From: a bacterium | GTDB lineage: Bacteria; SZUA-79; Acidulodesulfobacterales; Acidulodesulfobacteraceae | Direction: 5' to 3' | DNA: 7,549 nt | Assembly (NCBI GenBank): GCA_021813595.1 | Contig: JAKAKF010000250.1 | Span: forward strand, 1-7,549 | In this document: positions 6,084-7,549 of the stretch, piece after piece | Layout: each line of letters begins with the position of its first letter | Position numbering within the stretch: position 1 is the first letter of the stretch | The notes under the pieces: generated by a model | Seen by the model: the letters and a program-made list of their open reading frames with translations, nothing else | Told to the model about the DNA's origin: nothing | Database searches by the model: none | Made by a program: the position numbers and the translations under genes

Positions 6084-6971
6084 TCATTGCCGCATATTAG
6101 AATATATGACGCTTGCGGATATAAAAACGAAAAAAGTTATGGAAATATATCCGTTCATAGTAAAAAACGCGGTATCGATATTATTTAAGCTCTTATGAAC
6201 TAAAAAATGTTCGTAGGCAAAAAAACAGGTAACGAGAATTATCCCTATAATATATAAAAAATTAAGATTAAATATAAAATATATGTAAACTAAACATATT
6301 AAAGCAAGAAAATGCAATATTCTGGAAACCGTTATCGCGTTTTTTATTCCGAATTTTGCGGGCACGGAAAAAAGCCCGTTTGCGGTATCGAAGTCATAAT
6401 CTAAAATAGCGTAAAGAATGTCGAATCCCGAACCCCAAAAAACCACCGCAAGGCCGAGAATCAAAATTTTATAGTCTATACTTCCCGTAACGGCGAGCCA
6501 TGTCCCCAAAGGACCTAATGCCATACTTATTCCCAGAACCATATGGGAAAAAAACGTAAATCTTTTCGTGAAAGAATAAAACGTGATAAAAATAATAACA
6601 AAAGGGGAAAGAACGAAACATATAAAATTTAATTCGTAAGCGGAAAATATAAGCATTATATAGGAAATTACTCCGAAAATAACGCCGTATAAAGTAGTAA
6701 GCTCGCCCTTCGGAATGGTTCTTTCCATCGTTCTTTTATTTTTTGCATCTATTTTTCTGTCTATTATCCTGTTAAACGCCATTGCTCCGCTTCTTCCCGA
6801 AGCCATAGCTATAATGACCCATATCATCTTATAATAAAAAAGGGGCGCGCCGAAAGACGCGGGATATTTATCGTAAAAGGCAAGGAGAAAAGCGCTGAGG
6901 GCGAAAGGCAGGACAAATATAGTATGGGAAAACTTGACCAATTCTAACGTATTTTTTATTTTTTTAAGCAT
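6084..6971 (-). CDS. UbiA-family polyprenyltransferase of menaquinone synthesis
   Basis: This 295-residue integral membrane enzyme is predicted to attach the polyprenyl chain to the aromatic acid intermediate of the futalosine pathway (SCO4491/MqnP-like role). The Mg-diphosphate-binding motifs are NRIIDRKID (Asn67, Asp71, Asp75) and DYDFD (191-195), with the family segments GPLGTWLAVTGS, FWGSGFDILYAILDYD, SVPAKFGI and FFTMNGYIS. About eight or nine hydrophobic helices fill the chain. The sequence also resembles 4-hydroxybenzoate polyprenyltransferase (UbiA), and annotation pipelines often give that name. The adjoining mqnE makes the menaquinone role much more likely. It begins six bases after the ubiD-like stop with no visible Shine-Dalgarno and ends six bases before the UbiX-like start, so it is translated as part of one operon. 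Confidence 0.93.
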   Translation of the reverse strand: MLKKIKNTLELVKFSHTIFVLPFALSAFLLAFYDKYPASFGAPLFYYKMIWVIIAMASGRSGAMAFNRIIDRKIDAKNKRTMERTIPKGELTTLYGVIFGVISYIMLIFSAYELNFICFVLSPFVIIFITFYSFTKRFTFFSHMVLGISMALGPLGTWLAVTGSIDYKILILGLAVVFWGSGFDILYAILDYDFDTANGLFSVPAKFGIKNAITVSRILHFLALICLVYIYFIFNLNFLYIIGIILVTCFFAYEHFLVHKSLNNIDTAFFTMNGYISITFFVFISASVIYSNMRQ

Positions 6972-6977
6972 TTTAGT

Positions 6978-7549
6978 TTAACTTAGACCGTATTCCTTCC
7001 ATTTCTCATCGACAAGTTTTTTTATATCGTCCGACATAATTATATCGTTCGGCCATTTTCTCTTATAGCCTTCCGATGTCCATTTTTTTGTAGCGTCTAT
7101 ACCCATTTTAGAGCCGTGGTTTGGAATATCGGAGGCATGTTCCAAAACGTCGATAGGCCCTTCGACAAACGAAACGTCTCTTTTGGGGTCGATATTATTG
7201 CATATTCTCCAGATAACCTCGCTCCTGTCCTGAACGTTAACGTCCTCGTCCAATATGACTATTATTTTAGTAAACATCATAAGACCGAGACCCCATATTC
7301 CGTGCATAATCTTTTTTGCATGGCCGGGATAGCTTTTTTTAATGCTTATAAATGCCAAATCATGGAATATGCCTTCGAAAGGCAGATTCATATCGATAAT
7401 TTCCGGAAAAATCTTTTTTATGGCAGGAAGAAAAAACCTTTCCGTAGCTTTTCCTATATAGCAGTCCTCCATGGGCGGCTTGCCGACTATGGTAGCAGGA
7501 TATATCGCATCTTTTCTGTGCGTTATAAGGGTTACGTGAAATACCGGAT
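6978..7549 (-). CDS. UbiD-family decarboxylase, C-terminal part (5' end beyond the window)
   Basis: The visible 190 or so residues are the C-terminal part of a UbiD-like prenyl-FMN-dependent decarboxylase, likely removing the ring carboxylate in late menaquinone synthesis (SCO4490/MqnL type). The frame stays open to base 7549 and reads as family sequence upstream of the ATG at 7472 (THRKDAIYPATIVGKPP), so that internal Met is not the start. Visible motifs are FPEIIDMNLPFEG, whose two Glu residues (24 and 33 counted from the internal Met) match the family's catalytic acidic positions, then YPGHAKKIMHGIWG, VILDEDVNVQD, GSKMGIDATKKW and a C-terminal DEKWKEYGL. The prFMN-binding N-terminal domain, including the catalytic Arg, lies outside the window. 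It depends on the UbiX product encoded two genes downstream. Confidence 0.94.
   Translation of the reverse strand, partial: PVFHVTLITHRKDAIYPATIVGKPPMEDCYIGKATERFFLPAIKKIFPEIIDMNLPFEGIFHDLAFISIKKSYPGHAKKIMHGIWGLGLMMFTKIIVILDEDVNVQDRSEVIWRICNNIDPKRDVSFVEGPIDVLEHASDIPNHGSKMGIDATKKWTSEGYKRKWPNDIIMSDDIKKLVDEKWKEYGLS

Noticed and set aside
6978..7472. A 164-residue protein starting at the ATG at 7472
   Set aside because: The same frame runs open to the window end and encodes recognisable UbiD sequence before this Met, so the gene is a longer one cut by the edge.
5382..7549. A ubiquinone-type ubiX-ubiA-ubiD cluster
   Set aside because: The adjoining mqnE is specific to the futalosine pathway and no ubiquinone hydroxylase or methyltransferase gene is present.

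Overview
The window is a compact, AT-rich (roughly 40% G+C by eye) bacterial chromosome segment made of housekeeping metabolism. It holds one tRNA gene and nine protein genes, one of them cut by the right edge. No phage, transposon, CRISPR or toxin genes are visible. The CarD-like regulator next to a YacL-type PIN/TRAM membrane protein, the MEP isoprenoid pathway and the futalosine menaquinone route suggest an anaerobic or microaerophilic Gram-negative bacterium. A Desulfobacterota/deltaproteobacterial or similar lineage is my guess, but the sequence does not fix the taxon.

Layout: a tRNA-Leu(CAA) gene (30-116, +) faces an Old Yellow Enzyme gene of the YqjM/NamA class (171-1238, -). A 101-base divergent promoter region separates that gene from ispF-ispD (1340-2590, +), two consecutive-pathway enzymes of the MEP route. 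These converge on a six-gene minus-strand block filling the rest of the window. In transcription order it is ubiD-like (partial), ubiA-like, ubiX-like, mqnE, carD-like, and yacL-like PIN/TRAM. The first four are almost contiguous (gaps of 6 and 6 bases, then an overlap). carD and yacL follow after gaps of 34 and 32 bases.

How the genes fit together: MqnE makes aminofutalosine early in the futalosine pathway. The UbiA-like enzyme attaches the polyprenyl tail, the UbiX-like enzyme makes prenylated FMN, and the UbiD-like decarboxylase uses that cofactor to remove the ring carboxylate. IspD and IspF supply isoprenoid precursors, on which both the prenyl tail and the UbiX prenyl donor depend. The window is therefore unified by isoprenoid and quinone synthesis, with an RNA-polymerase-binding regulator and a membrane-anchored PIN/TRAM protein attached. 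The neighbourhood carD-yacL-ispD-ispF is known from other bacteria. Here the isp pair is in reversed order and convergent to carD-yacL, which looks like a local rearrangement.

I found no convincing undescribed system. The points most worth a second look are the rearranged cluster, the coupling of carD-yacL to the menaquinone operon, glycine-rich inserts in UbiX and YacL, a CxxC in the CarD-like protein, and a probably leaderless or near-leaderless ispF transcript.
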